Below, piece after piece: positions 51,758-60,579 of a stretch of 64,000 bases of DNA (position 1 is the first letter of the stretch; each line of letters opens with the position of its first letter). Position numbers and translations under genes: made by a program. Where the stretch lies: assembly GCF_049647105.1 (NCBI RefSeq), contig NZ_JBARWZ010000229.1, positions 25,037 through 89,036 of the forward strand. The letters run 5' to 3'. The notes beneath the pieces were generated by a model that saw only the letters and a list, made by a program, of their open reading frames with translations, had not been told where the DNA came from and made no database searches. The stretch comes from Actinophytocola sp049647105 (GTDB taxonomy: Bacteria > Actinomycetota > Actinomycetes > Mycobacteriales > Pseudonocardiaceae).

Positions 51758-53530
51758 ATGGGAAACACGGAGATGGGATCACTTGCAATCCCCGAGCGGT
51801 TCGCGGAACAGGTCGCGAGGACGCCGGACGCGGTGGCGGTGTCCGCCGGTACGGCCAAGCTGACCTACCGGGAACTGGACGAGCGTGCCAACCAGCTCGC
51901 GCACCGGCTCATCGGGCTCGGCGTCCGCCAGGACGACCGGGTGGCGGTGTTGCTGGAACGGTCGATCGACCTGGTGGTGGCGATCCTCGCGACGGTCAAG
52001 TCCGGCGGCGTCTACATCCCGGTGCACGAGGACTACCCGGCCGACCGCCAGCAGTGGGTCGTGGACCACTCGGACGTGGCGGTGCTGCTGGCCGACACCA
52101 CGATGCGTGACGCGGGCCTGCCGACCGGCGTGCCGGTCGTGATCGTCGACGACGACCCGGCCACCGAGGAGCAGCCGGTCACCGACCCGTCGGTGCCGAT
52201 CCACCCGGACCAGCTGGCCTACGTGATCCACACGTCCGGCTCCACCGGCCACCCCAAGGGTGTCGCGGTGACCCAGCGGGACGTGGTGCGGCTCATCTTC
52301 AATACACAGTGGACGGTGGAGCGGCACGCGCGGGTGCTGATGGTGGCGCCGTACGCGTTCAACGTGTCCACCTACGAGATCTGGATGCCGCTGCTGCACG
52401 GCGGCCAGGTCGTTGTCGCGCCGCCGGGGCTCCTGGAGCCTGCCAAGCTGCGCGAGCTGATCACGGAGGAGCGGATCACCGGGATCCACCTGACGGCCGG
52501 TCTGTTCCGGGTGCTCGCTGAGGAGTCGCTGGACACGTTCACCGGACTGTCCGAGATCCTCACCGGCGGGGACGTGATCTCGCCGGGTGCGGTGCGCCGG
52601 GTGCTGGACGCCTGTCCGGACATCGTGATCCGGGCGATGTACGGCGTCACGGAGTGCTCCCTGTTCTCCGCGCACCACCCGCTGACCGCGTCCTACACTC
52701 CCGGCATGCTGGTGCCGGTCGGGGACGCGTTCAACGACGTCACGATCTACATCCTGGGCGACCGCCTCGAACCGGTGCCGAACGGCATCGAGGGGGAGAT
52801 CTACATCGCAGGCCGTGGTGTCTCCCGCGGTTACTTCGGCCGCACGGACCTGACCGCGGAGGTGTTCGTCGCGGACCCGTTCGGTGGTCCGGGCGCCCGC
52901 ATGTACCGCACCGGAGACCTGGCCCGCCGCAACGACGACGGCCTGATCGAGTTCGTCGGCCGGGCGAGCAGCCAGGTGAAGATCCTCGGCTTCCGGGTCG
53001 AGCTTGCCGAGGTGGAGGCCGCGCTGGTCGACTACCCCGGTCTCGCGCAGGTTGTCGTCGTGGTGCGGGAGCTGGAGTCGGGGGAGAAGCGGCTGGTCGG
53101 CTACGTCGTAGCCGAGTCGGGTGAGATCGACCTGGGGGCGCTGCGCGCGCACGCCAGGCAGACGCTGCCCGACTACATGGTGCCAGCCGCGTTCGTCCAG
53201 CTGGAGTCGCTTCCGTTGACGTCGAACGGGAAGCTGGACCGCAAGGCGATGCCGGAGCCCGACTTCGAGGCCACCTCGGCCTACCGGGCGCCGGAGACGC
53301 CGCTGCAGGAGGCGCTGTGCGCGATCTTCGCCTCGGTGCTGGAGACACCCAAGGTCGGCATCGACGACAGCTTCTTCGACCTCGGCGGCCAGTCCCTGCA
53401 GGCGATGCGGCTGCTCAGCCGGATCAGGGCCGAGCTCGACGTCGACCTGCTGATCAACGTGCTGTTCGACGTACCGACCGTGGCAGGGCTGGCAGAACAC
53501 ATCGACACCGACGCCGCTGCGGCAGCCTGA
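51758..53530 (+). CDS. NRPS adenylation-PCP didomain
   Basis: A 590-aa loading protein. The A domain has YVIHTSGSTGHPKGV near residue 160 and LTSNGKLDRKAM at its end. The PCP has FFDLGGQSLQAM with the phosphopantetheine Ser near 546. Reading the substrate pocket by hand against GrsA gives N-V-Y-H-L-G-M-L-F-K. This resembles the 4-hydroxyphenylglycine code (D-I/A-F/Y-H-L-G-L-L-C-K), except that Asn202 replaces the Asp that normally anchors the amino group. So an Hpg-like acid, or its 2-hydroxy or 2-oxo analogue, is likely. It directly follows the halogenase and precedes MbtH. The ATG is 2 nt after the halogenase stop. Confidence 0.93.
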   Translation: MGNTEMGSLAIPERFAEQVARTPDAVAVSAGTAKLTYRELDERANQLAHRLIGLGVRQDDRVAVLLERSIDLVVAILATVKSGGVYIPVHEDYPADRQQWVVDHSDVAVLLADTTMRDAGLPTGVPVVIVDDDPATEEQPVTDPSVPIHPDQLAYVIHTSGSTGHPKGVAVTQRDVVRLIFNTQWTVERHARVLMVAPYAFNVSTYEIWMPLLHGGQVVVAPPGLLEPAKLRELITEERITGIHLTAGLFRVLAEESLDTFTGLSEILTGGDVISPGAVRRVLDACPDIVIRAMYGVTECSLFSAHHPLTASYTPGMLVPVGDAFNDVTIYILGDRLEPVPNGIEGEIYIAGRGVSRGYFGRTDLTAEVFVADPFGGPGARMYRTGDLARRNDDGLIEFVGRASSQVKILGFRVELAEVEAALVDYPGLAQVVVVVRELESGEKRLVGYVVAESGEIDLGALRAHARQTLPDYMVPAAFVQLESLPLTSNGKLDRKAMPEPDFEATSAYRAPETPLQEALCAIFASVLETPKVGIDDSFFDLGGQSLQAMRLLSRIRAELDVDLLINVLFDVPTVAGLAEHIDTDAAAAA

Positions 53531-53546
53531 GCCGGAGGAGAAGCGG

Positions 53547-53768
53547 ATGCCAAACCCATTCGAAGAGAAGGACGCCAACTACACCGTCCTGCGCAACGAC
53601 GAGAACCAGCACTCACTGTGGCCGTCGTTCGCGCCCGTACCGGACGGCTGGACGGTCGTGCACGGCCCCTCGGGCCGCGAGGACTGCATGACCTACGTGC
53701 GGGAGAACTGGATCGACCTGCGCCCGCGCAGCGTCACCGAGTTCATCGCGGCACAGACCGCGAGCTGA
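53547..53768 (+). CDS. mbtH: MbtH-like protein
   Basis: A 73-aa MbtH homologue that binds and activates adenylation domains. It shows the family pattern NPFE, YTVLRNDENQHSLWPSFAPV with two Trp-containing strands, GWTVVHGPSGREDC and the NWIDLRP end. GGAGGAG precedes the ATG, 16 nt after the A-PCP gene. The A domain next to it probably needs it for folding or activity, as is common for tyrosine- and Hpg-type A domains. Confidence 0.96.
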   Translation: MPNPFEEKDANYTVLRNDENQHSLWPSFAPVPDGWTVVHGPSGREDCMTYVRENWIDLRPRSVTEFIAAQTAS

Positions 53769-53778
53769 CACGACAAGG

Positions 53779-53814
53779 ATTCCGTCCGGCGATCCTCTCG
53801 CCGGACGGAATTTT
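53779..53814 (+). terminator. Rho-independent terminator of the hmaS-mbtH operon
   Basis: 14-bp perfect arms (ATTCCGTCCGGCGA and complement), a 5-nt loop and a TTTT run follow the MbtH gene. Confidence 0.88.
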
Positions 53815-53879
53815 CTTGTGCCTTCGCTGGGTTTGCTTCCGGGGCTCTTCGCTGGTTTGTCGCCGGTTTGCCTCCGGCG

Positions 53880-54060
53880 GCGTCCCCATCAGAGGTGGCG
53901 GACAGGCGCGATGTCCCGAAAGGCGCTTTCAGGGCGTTGAGCGTCCCAAAGGCGCCTTTCGTGGCACCAACTAGGCAAACCGGTGGATTCAGGCTCAACG
54001 TCCTGAAAGACGGGGCACGGGGTTCGCACCCTGCGGCCCGCGAAGCGGGGTTGACCAAGG
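53880..54060. repeat. Intergenic palindromic repeat, copy B
   Basis: About 90 bp (53880-53990) match the reverse complement of copy A at 7290-7390, including CCCGAAAGGCGCTTTC, GACAGGCGCGATGTCC and the CCCC end. The rest of this 359-bp spacer holds shorter pieces also seen near 7180 (CCGGTTTGCCTCCGGCGG) and two copies of CGGTGGATTCAGG. No gene is visible here. Confidence 0.6.
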
Positions 54061-54127
54061 CGGCGTCCGTTGCGCGACCGGACAAACCGATAAGAAATCG
54101 GTGGATTCAGGTTGAGCCCCGGCAGCG

Positions 54128-55486
54128 TCACGCGGCTCGCAGCGTAGGTCCGTCATCGTCGTCGGCGTTGTCGTCGGCGGTGGGGCCGTTCAGCCAGCGG
54201 TCCCGCGCCTTCTCCTCGGCCGTCACCTCGATGTTCCTGGCGGCCAGACGCAGCATCGGCGGCGCGGTCAGCGACGTGATGATCGCGACCAGGATGATGA
54301 TCGTGTACATCTCCGTGGTCAGCACGCCCAGCTGTAGCCCGACGATGGCGATGATCACCTCGATCGCACCACGTGCGTTCAGACCGGCGCCAAGCGCCAT
54401 CGACTCCCAGCGTCCCATGCGCGCGGTGCGAGCCCCGAGGTAGGCGCCCGCGAACTTGGTGACCACCGCGACCACCAGCACCAGCCCGGCCGCGGCGAGC
54501 ACCGTCGGCCTCGCCAGCGCCGTCAGGTCCATGCGCAGGCCTGCGGTGGCGAAGAACAGTGGCGCGAGCACCGCGGTGACGAACGTTCGCAGCGGCGCGA
54601 GCTTCTCCCGGTCGAGGTACTTCGACGACCCGATCACCATGCCGCCGAGCATCGCGCCGAGCACGGCCTCCAGGTGCAGGGCCTGCGTGAGGGCGGCGAA
54701 AGCGAACAGCAGCAGCACGACCGTGGCGGTCATCGCGCCATGGTCCCGGGTCCGCCCCGCGAGGCGCAGCACGTACCCGACCGAGGGCCGGGCGACGGTC
54801 ATGCAGATGAGGACGAGCCCGGCGATGAACGCGACCGGGAGGAGCACGTTCGCGGCGCGCACGCCGACCGTCGCCATGGCGGACACGACCGACAGGAGCA
54901 GCCAGCCGACCAGGTCGCTCGCGGTGGCGCTGCCCATGATCAGCTGACCGACGTCGCGGTGGAGCAGGCGCATGTCCAGCAGGGTCTTGGCGATGACCGG
55001 AACGGCGCTCACGCACATGGCGACGCCGACGAACGCGGCGAAGGGGACACGGTCCGCGCCCTGTGCCACGAGGTCGTCCGGCAGCACCAGCCCCAGCGCG
55101 ACACCGGCCGCGAGGGGCAGGACCAGCGCGGTCGCGCTCACCCATGCTGTCGCGCCCGCTCTGCGGCGCAGCAGTCCGACGTCGATGCCGATGCCGGTGA
55201 TCCCGACCAGCAGCAGCACACCGAGGTAGCCCACCGCGTCCACCAGGTGCAGCTGGCGCTCCTGGCCGGTCTGCAGCCACCCGGCCACGTCCGGGACCAG
55301 CGTCCCGACGATCGACGGCCCGATCAGGACGCCCGCGCACAACTCTCCGATGACCGATGGCAGACCCAGGCGCCGGGCCAGCAGGCCCAGCAGCAGGGCG
55401 CTGCCCAGTAACAGGCCGATGAGGGTCACGAACACCAGCACCTGGTGGCCACTCATCGGGGCGATCGGTTCTGCGGAGAGGTTCAT
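54128..55486 (-). CDS. CPA2-type cation:proton antiporter, second copy
   Basis: A 452-aa exchanger of the same broad family as the gene at 7.8-9.2 kb but with low similarity to it. Clues: LGLPSVIGELCAGVLIGPSI, VGYLGVLLLVGITGIGIDVG, and GSATASDLVGW in the ion-binding helix pair region; about 12 hydrophobic segments and a charged Asp-rich tail (DDNADDDDG). GGGAGCGG lies before the ATG. It is near the right border, mirroring the antiporter near the left. Confidence 0.88.
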   Translation of the reverse strand: MNLSAEPIAPMSGHQVLVFVTLIGLLLGSALLLGLLARRLGLPSVIGELCAGVLIGPSIVGTLVPDVAGWLQTGQERQLHLVDAVGYLGVLLLVGITGIGIDVGLLRRRAGATAWVSATALVLPLAAGVALGLVLPDDLVAQGADRVPFAAFVGVAMCVSAVPVIAKTLLDMRLLHRDVGQLIMGSATASDLVGWLLLSVVSAMATVGVRAANVLLPVAFIAGLVLICMTVARPSVGYVLRLAGRTRDHGAMTATVVLLLFAFAALTQALHLEAVLGAMLGGMVIGSSKYLDREKLAPLRTFVTAVLAPLFFATAGLRMDLTALARPTVLAAAGLVLVVAVVTKFAGAYLGARTARMGRWESMALGAGLNARGAIEVIIAIVGLQLGVLTTEMYTIIILVAIITSLTAPPMLRLAARNIEVTAEEKARDRWLNGPTADDNADDDDGPTLRAA

Positions 55487-55654
55487 TCCGCTCCCTTGGT
55501 CGGGTAATTGACCAGGGGGCGCTGTGACACCCGGATCCCTGGCCTGTCAACGACTTCAGGGTCGCATCTGATCATCTCGCCGCGCGTATCGCTGGATGCG
55601 CGCGGTTTTCGTTTCTTTGGATCGATCGATAACCCCGGTCGATCGTGAGGCCCG

Positions 55655-57196
55655 TCATCCCAGAAGGTCGCGGCCCGCTTCGCCGAGTTGTTCGAACGAG
55701 GCGAGGTCGGGTACCTGCCAGCCGTCCAGGTCGTATTCCGCGAGGCACCGGTCGACGAGTTCCTTGTACGAGTCCAGCTGGCCGTCGGCCATCTGGCCGA
55801 GCAGCAGTTCCACCCGGGTGTTCTCGTGGTTGCCCGCGTAGTTGCGTTCGTAGAGTTCGTGGCGGCCGCCGAACTCGGTGCCGACGGCGTCCCACAGGAG
55901 TTTCATCACCTTGACGCGTTCGACGGAGTCGATGCCGTGTGAGCCGCGCAGATATTTGTCGAGGTACGGCCGGACTTCGGGGTTCTGGAAGTCCTTCGCG
56001 CTCGAGTTGAGGTAGATCAGTCCACTTGCGACATCCTGCAGGACGATCTCACGCATGCGCGCGTAACCGAGCTGGGAGAACCACCGGTACGCCGCCCCGT
56101 AGTTCGGGTTTGGGAGTACGGAGCCGTTTCGCCACGGTACGGGGTTGCGGGCGGCGGCGTCGGAGAGGCCCCAGAACAGGTTGCGCCAGGCGATGACCTC
56201 GCCGAGTCGGGTTTGTACGCCGCGGAAGTCGCTGACGCCGGTGATGTCGAGTGCCTTGGCGAGCAGGCCTGCGAGGAACTCGAACTTCACCGCGAGCCGG
56301 GTGCAGCCGTGGAAGGTGAACCGCTCGATGAACCCCGAGTGCCCGGTGAACATGCCGACCTTGACGACGTCACCGTAGATGAACACGTTCTCCCACGGGA
56401 TGAGCACCTTGTCCAGCACCAGTACCGTGTCGTTCTCGTCCATCCGCGAGGACAGCGGATAGTCGAACGGGCTGCCGGTCAACGCGGACGCGGCCGTGTA
56501 GGACTGGCGGCAGATCAGCTTCATGCCGGGTGCGTCCATCGGCACGGTGGCCACCAGGGCGAACTTGCGGTCCTTGATCGGCAGCCCGTAGTGCGCGACG
56601 AAGTTGTAGTGGGTCAGCGCCGACCCGGTCGCCACGACCTTGGCGCCGGACACGATCAGCCCGCTGTCGGTCTCGCGTTCGACATGGACGAACACGTCGG
56701 CGACCTCGTCCGGTGGCCGGTTCCGGTCCACCGGCGGGTGCACGATCGCGTGGTTCCAGTACAGGACCTTCTCCTGCGACTCCCGGTACCACCGCCTGGC
56801 GTTGTCGGCGAACGGGTTGTAGAACCCGGCGTTCGCGCCGAGGGTGCCGAGGAACGCGGCCTTGTAGTCGGGGGAGCGGCCCATCCAGCCGTAGCTCATG
56901 CGTGCCCACGCGGCGATGGCCTGCTGGTCGGCGACGAGGTCCTCGGCGCTGTGCGGGGTGGTGTAGAAGCGGTGGGTGTAGCCCTCGCTGCCGCCGTGGT
57001 CGGTGGCGGTGGTGAGCACGTCGTGGTGCTCGGGGTCGTGCAACGCGTCGTAGAGCCGCGCGGTCATCCGTACCGGGTTGCGGAAGGCGGGGTGCTCGGT
57101 CACGTCCTTGACCCGCTCACCGTACAGATAGATCTCCCGGTCGTCGCGGAGGCTTTCGATGTACTCCGCGCCGGTCAGCGGCCGGGTCTGCTCGGT
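55655..57196 (-). CDS. HpaB-type flavin-dependent phenol hydroxylase, copy 3
   Basis: A 513-aa HpaB paralogue of exactly the same length as copy 2. Distinguishing residues include GFYNPFADN (where the others have DFYNP), SGFIERFTFHG and the tail QLGEAGRDLLG. The GTG at 57196 is chosen by alignment with the other copies and by GAGGGCGG about 8 nt upstream. It is divergent from an acyl-CoA dehydrogenase-fold monooxygenase at 57.5 kb, recalling the pairing at copy 1. Likely phenol hydroxylation with externally supplied FADH2. Confidence 0.92.
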   Translation of the reverse strand, partial: TEQTRPLTGAEYIESLRDDREIYLYGERVKDVTEHPAFRNPVRMTARLYDALHDPEHHDVLTTATDHGGSEGYTHRFYTTPHSAEDLVADQQAIAAWARMSYGWMGRSPDYKAAFLGTLGANAGFYNPFADNARRWYRESQEKVLYWNHAIVHPPVDRNRPPDEVADVFVHVERETDSGLIVSGAKVVATGSALTHYNFVAHYGLPIKDRKFALVATVPMDAPGMKLICRQSYTAASALTGSPFDYPLSSRMDENDTVLVLDKVLIPWENVFIYGDVVKVGMFTGHSGFIERFTFHGCTRLAVKFEFLAGLLAKALDITGVSDFRGVQTRLGEVIAWRNLFWGLSDAAARNPVPWRNGSVLPNPNYGAAYRWFSQLGYARMREIVLQDVASGLIYLNSSAKDFQNPEVRPYLDKYLRGSHGIDSVERVKVMKLLWDAVGTEFGGRHELYERNYAGNHENTRVELLLGQMADGQLDSYKELVDRCLAEYDLDGWQVPDLASFEQLGEAGRDLLG

Positions 57197-57450
57197 CACT
57201 GGGGTCACCGCCCTCGTGTGGTGGCATGGGTCGGCATCCAGGATCACACCGCCGCCGCCCGAGGGACATCCTTGCGAATGCTGTCTTCACGCGTCGTCCG
57301 TCGCCTGTGGACGGTGGCGTAACCCGCACGCCGGGAGATGCACCGGTGACCTGGCCGGGGGACGCTCGACAGGAACAACCGCGGACGCGGGCGAGCCCCT
57401 CGCGCGACACGTGTTCGTGCTCGTTCCGACCCCATTGCTTGGAGGACATC

Positions 57451-58629
57451 TTGGCCACCACGATCCCACCGCGCGAGGAAATCGTGCGGAAGGCGACGGA
57501 GCTGATCCCGCTGCTGCGCAAGCACGCGGCATGGGCCGAGGAGAACCGCAGGCTGCACGACGAGTCGATCGAGGCACTGGCCGACGCCGGTGTGTTCAAG
57601 CTGCGGCGCCCCAAGCACTTCGGCGGGTACGAGGCCGACACCCGCACGCTCACCGAGGTCAGCACCGCGCTCGGCCAGGGTTGTGGCTCCACCTCCTGGG
57701 TGGCGTCGGTGTACTGGATCCCGACCTGGATGGCGTGCCAGTTCCCGGACGAGGTGCAGGAGGAGGTCTTCGCCACCCCGGACACGCGGATCTGCGGGAC
57801 GCTGAGCCCGTCCGCGATGGCGACGCCGGTCGACGGCGGCATCGTCGTCAACGGCAGGTGGGGCTTCATCAGCGGCGCGCACCACGCGCAATGGCAGGAG
57901 ATCATCGCGATCCTGGTGCCGCCGGACGGCGAGCCGTACCCGGTGATGGCACTGGTGCCGCTGTCGGACCTGTTGGTCGTCGACGACTGGGACACCGCGG
58001 GCCTGCGTGGCACCGGCAGCATCAGCACCGTGGCGAAGGACCTGTTCATCCCGCAGCAGCGCGTGCTGCCGCTGCCGGTCGTGCTGTCCGGCCAGACCGC
58101 GTCCAAGCGCAACGCGAACTCCACGATCTACCGCGCGCCGCTGATGCCGGTCGCGGCCGCGTCGTCGACGGGCGCGATCGTGGGCATGGCGAAGGGCGCC
58201 AAGGACGTCTTCCTTGACCGGCTGCCCGATCGCAAGATCACCTACACGAACTACGAGAGCCAGCGCGAGGCGCCGATCACCCACTTCCAGGTGGCCGAGG
58301 CGGCACTGAAGATCGACCAGGCCGAGTTCCACGCCTGGCGCGCGTCGAACCTGGTGGACCGCAAGTGCGAAGAGGGCACCGAGTGGAAGCTCGAGGAGCG
58401 GGCCAGGACGCGGGCCGACGTCGGCAGCGTGATCAGGCTCGCCAAGGAGTCGATCGACGTCCTCGCCACCGCGAGCGGCGGGACCTCGATCTACAGCGGG
58501 ATCCCGATCCAGCGGATCAACCGTGACATCCAGGCGGTCAACCAGCACGCGCTGATGCACCCGAACACGAACTTCGAGCTCTACGGCCGGGTGCTGTGCG
58601 GTCTCGAACCCAACACGCTCTACATCTGA
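57451..58629 (+). CDS. Acyl-CoA dehydrogenase-fold flavin monooxygenase 2
   Basis: A 392-aa class D monooxygenase of the HsaA type: EALADAGVFKLRRPKHFGGY at the N-terminal domain, GWxW-like RWGFISGAHHAQWQEI in the middle, and a helical C-terminal domain ending LFELYGRV-like NFELYGRVLCGLEPNTLYI. The TTG at 57451 follows GGAGG by 5 nt; the longer upstream frame is non-coding. It is divergent from HpaB copy 3 and followed by a SnoaL/SgcJ-like gene. Its likely action is oxygenation of an aromatic or amino group using reduced flavin. Confidence 0.85.
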   Translation: MATTIPPREEIVRKATELIPLLRKHAAWAEENRRLHDESIEALADAGVFKLRRPKHFGGYEADTRTLTEVSTALGQGCGSTSWVASVYWIPTWMACQFPDEVQEEVFATPDTRICGTLSPSAMATPVDGGIVVNGRWGFISGAHHAQWQEIIAILVPPDGEPYPVMALVPLSDLLVVDDWDTAGLRGTGSISTVAKDLFIPQQRVLPLPVVLSGQTASKRNANSTIYRAPLMPVAAASSTGAIVGMAKGAKDVFLDRLPDRKITYTNYESQREAPITHFQVAEAALKIDQAEFHAWRASNLVDRKCEEGTEWKLEERARTRADVGSVIRLAKESIDVLATASGGTSIYSGIPIQRINRDIQAVNQHALMHPNTNFELYGRVLCGLEPNTLYI

Positions 58630-58663
58630 CAGCCGGTCAGTCGAACATCAGGAGGAAGCAGGA

Positions 58664-59089
58664 ATGACCACCGATGCGGACAAGGCCGCGATCGCCGCTC
58701 TGACCCAGAAGGTCCTGGCCGCGTGGGCCTACCACGACGCCGAGACTTTCGCGGACGTGTTCGTCGACGACGGCACGATGATCCTGCCCGGGTCGTTGTC
58801 CACCGGCCGGGACGAGATCCGTGAGCAGATGACCAAGGAGTGGGCAGGCCGCTGGCAGGGCACCCAGGTGACCGGAAAGCCGATCAGCATCCGGTCGCTC
58901 GGCCCGGACGTGATGCTCCTGCTGAGCCTCGGCGGCGTCCTGCACCCCGGTGAGACCGAGGTGACCGAGGCGAACGCCATCCGCGCCTCGTGGCTGGCGG
59001 TCCGTCAGGACGGCGAGTGGAAGCTGGCCTCCTACCAGAACTCGCCGCGCTACGGCGCGGACGCCGGAAGTGCCGCCAAGGCGGCCTGA
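58664..59089 (+). CDS. SgcJ/EcaC (SnoaL-like) family protein
   Basis: A 141-aa NTF2-like protein: DKAAIAALTQKVLAAWAYHD, FADVFVDDGTMILPG and EWKLASYQNSPRYG match the SgcJ/EcaC group found in enediyne and other clusters. GGAGG lies before the ATG, 34 nt after the monooxygenase stop. NTF2-like proteins serve as small isomerases, cyclases, hydratases or binding proteins; in enediyne clusters the role of SgcJ is not settled. It probably works with the preceding monooxygenase. Confidence 0.85.
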   Translation: MTTDADKAAIAALTQKVLAAWAYHDAETFADVFVDDGTMILPGSLSTGRDEIREQMTKEWAGRWQGTQVTGKPISIRSLGPDVMLLLSLGGVLHPGETEVTEANAIRASWLAVRQDGEWKLASYQNSPRYGADAGSAAKAA

Positions 59090-59107
59090 CCCCGGCGAGC
59101 GACCACA

Positions 59108-59140
59108 GGGGCCGTTGTCCGTGCCACGGGCAACGGCCCC
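59108..59140 (+). terminator. Hairpin after SgcJ-like gene
   Basis: GGGGCCGTTG and CAACGGCCCC pair across a loop containing CCGTG/CACGG, with a short T-rich end. Probable terminator. Confidence 0.7.
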
Positions 59141-59167
59141 TTCTCGTGCCAGTACCTGGAGGTTCTC

Positions 59168-60193
59168 TTGCTGATCAGTGTCACCGGAGGTACCGGGTTC
59201 GTCGGCGCGCATTCCGTCGCCGCCGTGCTCCGTGCGGGTCACCGGGTCCGGCTGCTCGTCCGTGATGAGTCCACAGTGGAGCGTGCACTCGCGCCGTTGG
59301 GGGTGGACACCACCGAGGTGGACGTGGTCACGGGCAATGTGCTCGACCGGTTCAGCGTGGAGCGGCTGGTGCGTGGCGCCGACGCGGTCCTGCACGCGGC
59401 GTCGGTCTACTCGTTCGACAGCCGGGCACGCCGCGAGATGGGCAGGACCAACGTGGCGGGCACCGAGGAGGTGATGGCCGCCGCGCGCAGGGCCGGGGTC
59501 GGCCGGGTCGTGTACGTGTCCAGCTTCGGCGCGCTGCTGCCCGCGCCGGGCCGGGTGCTCGCCAAGGACTCACCGGTCGGCCGCCCGAGGGAGGCCTACC
59601 TCGCGACCAAGGCCGCCGCCGAGTCCGTCGCCCGTGCCCACCAGGCCGATGGCGCCCCGGTGACGATCACCTACCCGCCCGCGCTGCTCGGCCCGCACGA
59701 TCCCAAGCTGGGTGACCAGGTCACGCGGCTGCGCAACACGCTGCGCGGGCTGATGCCGGTATGGCCGTCGGGCGGGCTGCCGGTGGGCGACGTCCGCGAC
59801 ACCGCCGCGTTGCACGCGGCGCTGCTTGGGGAAGAACCTGCCGGAAACCGCCATTTCGGGCCCGGCCACTATGTGAGCACGCGGCGGTTCGTGGCGACGT
59901 TGCGGGAGGTCACCGGCCGGGCGTTGCCGACGGCCTATCTGCCGGCGCGCGCCATGTTGCCGCTCGGCGCGTTCATGGGTGTGGTCCAGCGGATGTGGCC
60001 GTGGCACATCCCGGCCGAGTACGGCGCGATCTACACCTGCGCGTGCGCGGCGCGGGTGGCGGAGGACGCGGGCGGGCGGCCCAGCAGGCCAGTGGAGGAG
60101 ACCTTCGCCGACACCGTCCGCTGGTTGCGCGACGCCGGCCACCTGTCGGCCAGGGCGGCGGGGGCCGTCGCCGTCGGTGTGCACGCGGGGTGA
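59168..60193 (+). CDS. NAD(P)-dependent epimerase/dehydratase-like SDR
   Basis: A 341-aa extended short-chain dehydrogenase of the 3-beta-HSD/epimerase type: ISVTGGTGFVGAHSVAAVL is the nucleotide loop, NVAGTEEVMAAARRAGVGR follows, and the catalytic pair appears as YLATKAAAE (YxxxK). The TTG at 59168 follows GGAGG by 6 nt. C-terminal residues resemble sterol/dihydroflavonol reductase relatives more than sugar epimerases. Substrate unknown; reduction of a ketone in the product is possible. Confidence 0.85.
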   Translation: MLISVTGGTGFVGAHSVAAVLRAGHRVRLLVRDESTVERALAPLGVDTTEVDVVTGNVLDRFSVERLVRGADAVLHAASVYSFDSRARREMGRTNVAGTEEVMAAARRAGVGRVVYVSSFGALLPAPGRVLAKDSPVGRPREAYLATKAAAESVARAHQADGAPVTITYPPALLGPHDPKLGDQVTRLRNTLRGLMPVWPSGGLPVGDVRDTAALHAALLGEEPAGNRHFGPGHYVSTRRFVATLREVTGRALPTAYLPARAMLPLGAFMGVVQRMWPWHIPAEYGAIYTCACAARVAEDAGGRPSRPVEETFADTVRWLRDAGHLSARAAGAVAVGVHAG

Positions 60194-60205
60194 CCGACAG
60201 GGGCG

Positions 60206-60232
60206 CGCTATCGCGCTATCTGATCGCTATCG
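60206..60232. promoter_or_regulatory. CGCTATCG direct repeats upstream of second peptide
   Basis: Three copies of the octamer family: CGCTATCG at 60206-60213, CGCTATCT at 60214-60221 and CGCTATCG at 60225-60232. Copies 2 and 3 start 11 bp apart, the spacing typical of SARP binding sites. The same octamer forms the inverted repeat upstream of the first peptide (1141-1163). It begins 119-145 nt before the peptide start. Confidence 0.5.
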
Positions 60233-60350
60233 ACCGGCGAGAGAATTCCTTAAATTGCTTGAAAATCAACTGAAGGTGCGCCCCTGTCTACTTGTTCTCG
60301 AGCGGGATTTCCGCAGAAAGAAATCAGAGAACAGTTCCGGAGGCAATGCC

Positions 60351-60500
60351 ATGTCTGCCATTCGCAAGATCGTCCTGTCCTCAGCCGCCCTGTTCCTCGG
60401 CCTGTCCGCGATGTTCATGGCGACCGCCACGGCGACCGCGGCATCCCAGCCGACGACCGTCGAGTGCGACAACGACTGGCAGACGCCCCCCTGCCCGTGA
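60351..60500 (+). CDS. Small secreted peptide (49 aa) paired with second SARP
   Basis: A 49-aa product with a Sec signal: SAIRKIV, then a hydrophobic stretch of about 20 residues ending in AATATAA, and a mature tail of about 16 residues (TTVECDNDWQTPPCP) with two cysteines. GGAGG precedes the ATG. It is tail-to-tail with the second SARP, 79 nt away with a hairpin between. It mirrors the 54-aa peptide at the left border in size, position and D-x-x-W...P tail. Extracellular signal or disulfide-linked peptide; no known family. Confidence 0.7.
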   Translation: MSAIRKIVLSSAALFLGLSAMFMATATATAASQPTTVECDNDWQTPPCP

Positions 60501-60517
60501 TCGTGACCGCATAGGAC

Positions 60518-60557
60518 CGGTGGCAGGCGACTGCTCGGGGGAGTTGCCCTGCCACCG
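60518..60557. terminator. Hairpin between second peptide and SARP
   Basis: Perfect 10-bp arms CGGTGGCAGG and CCTGCCACCG around a 20-nt loop. Likely shared terminator of the convergent genes. Confidence 0.6.
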
Positions 60558-60579
60558 TTCATCGACTCCGTTCGCCGAA

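Noticed and set aside
53889..54085. Short ORFs with KAPFGT-like repeats in the 53.8-54.1 kb spacer
   Set aside because: They are translations of the palindromic repeat element and have no ribosome sites.
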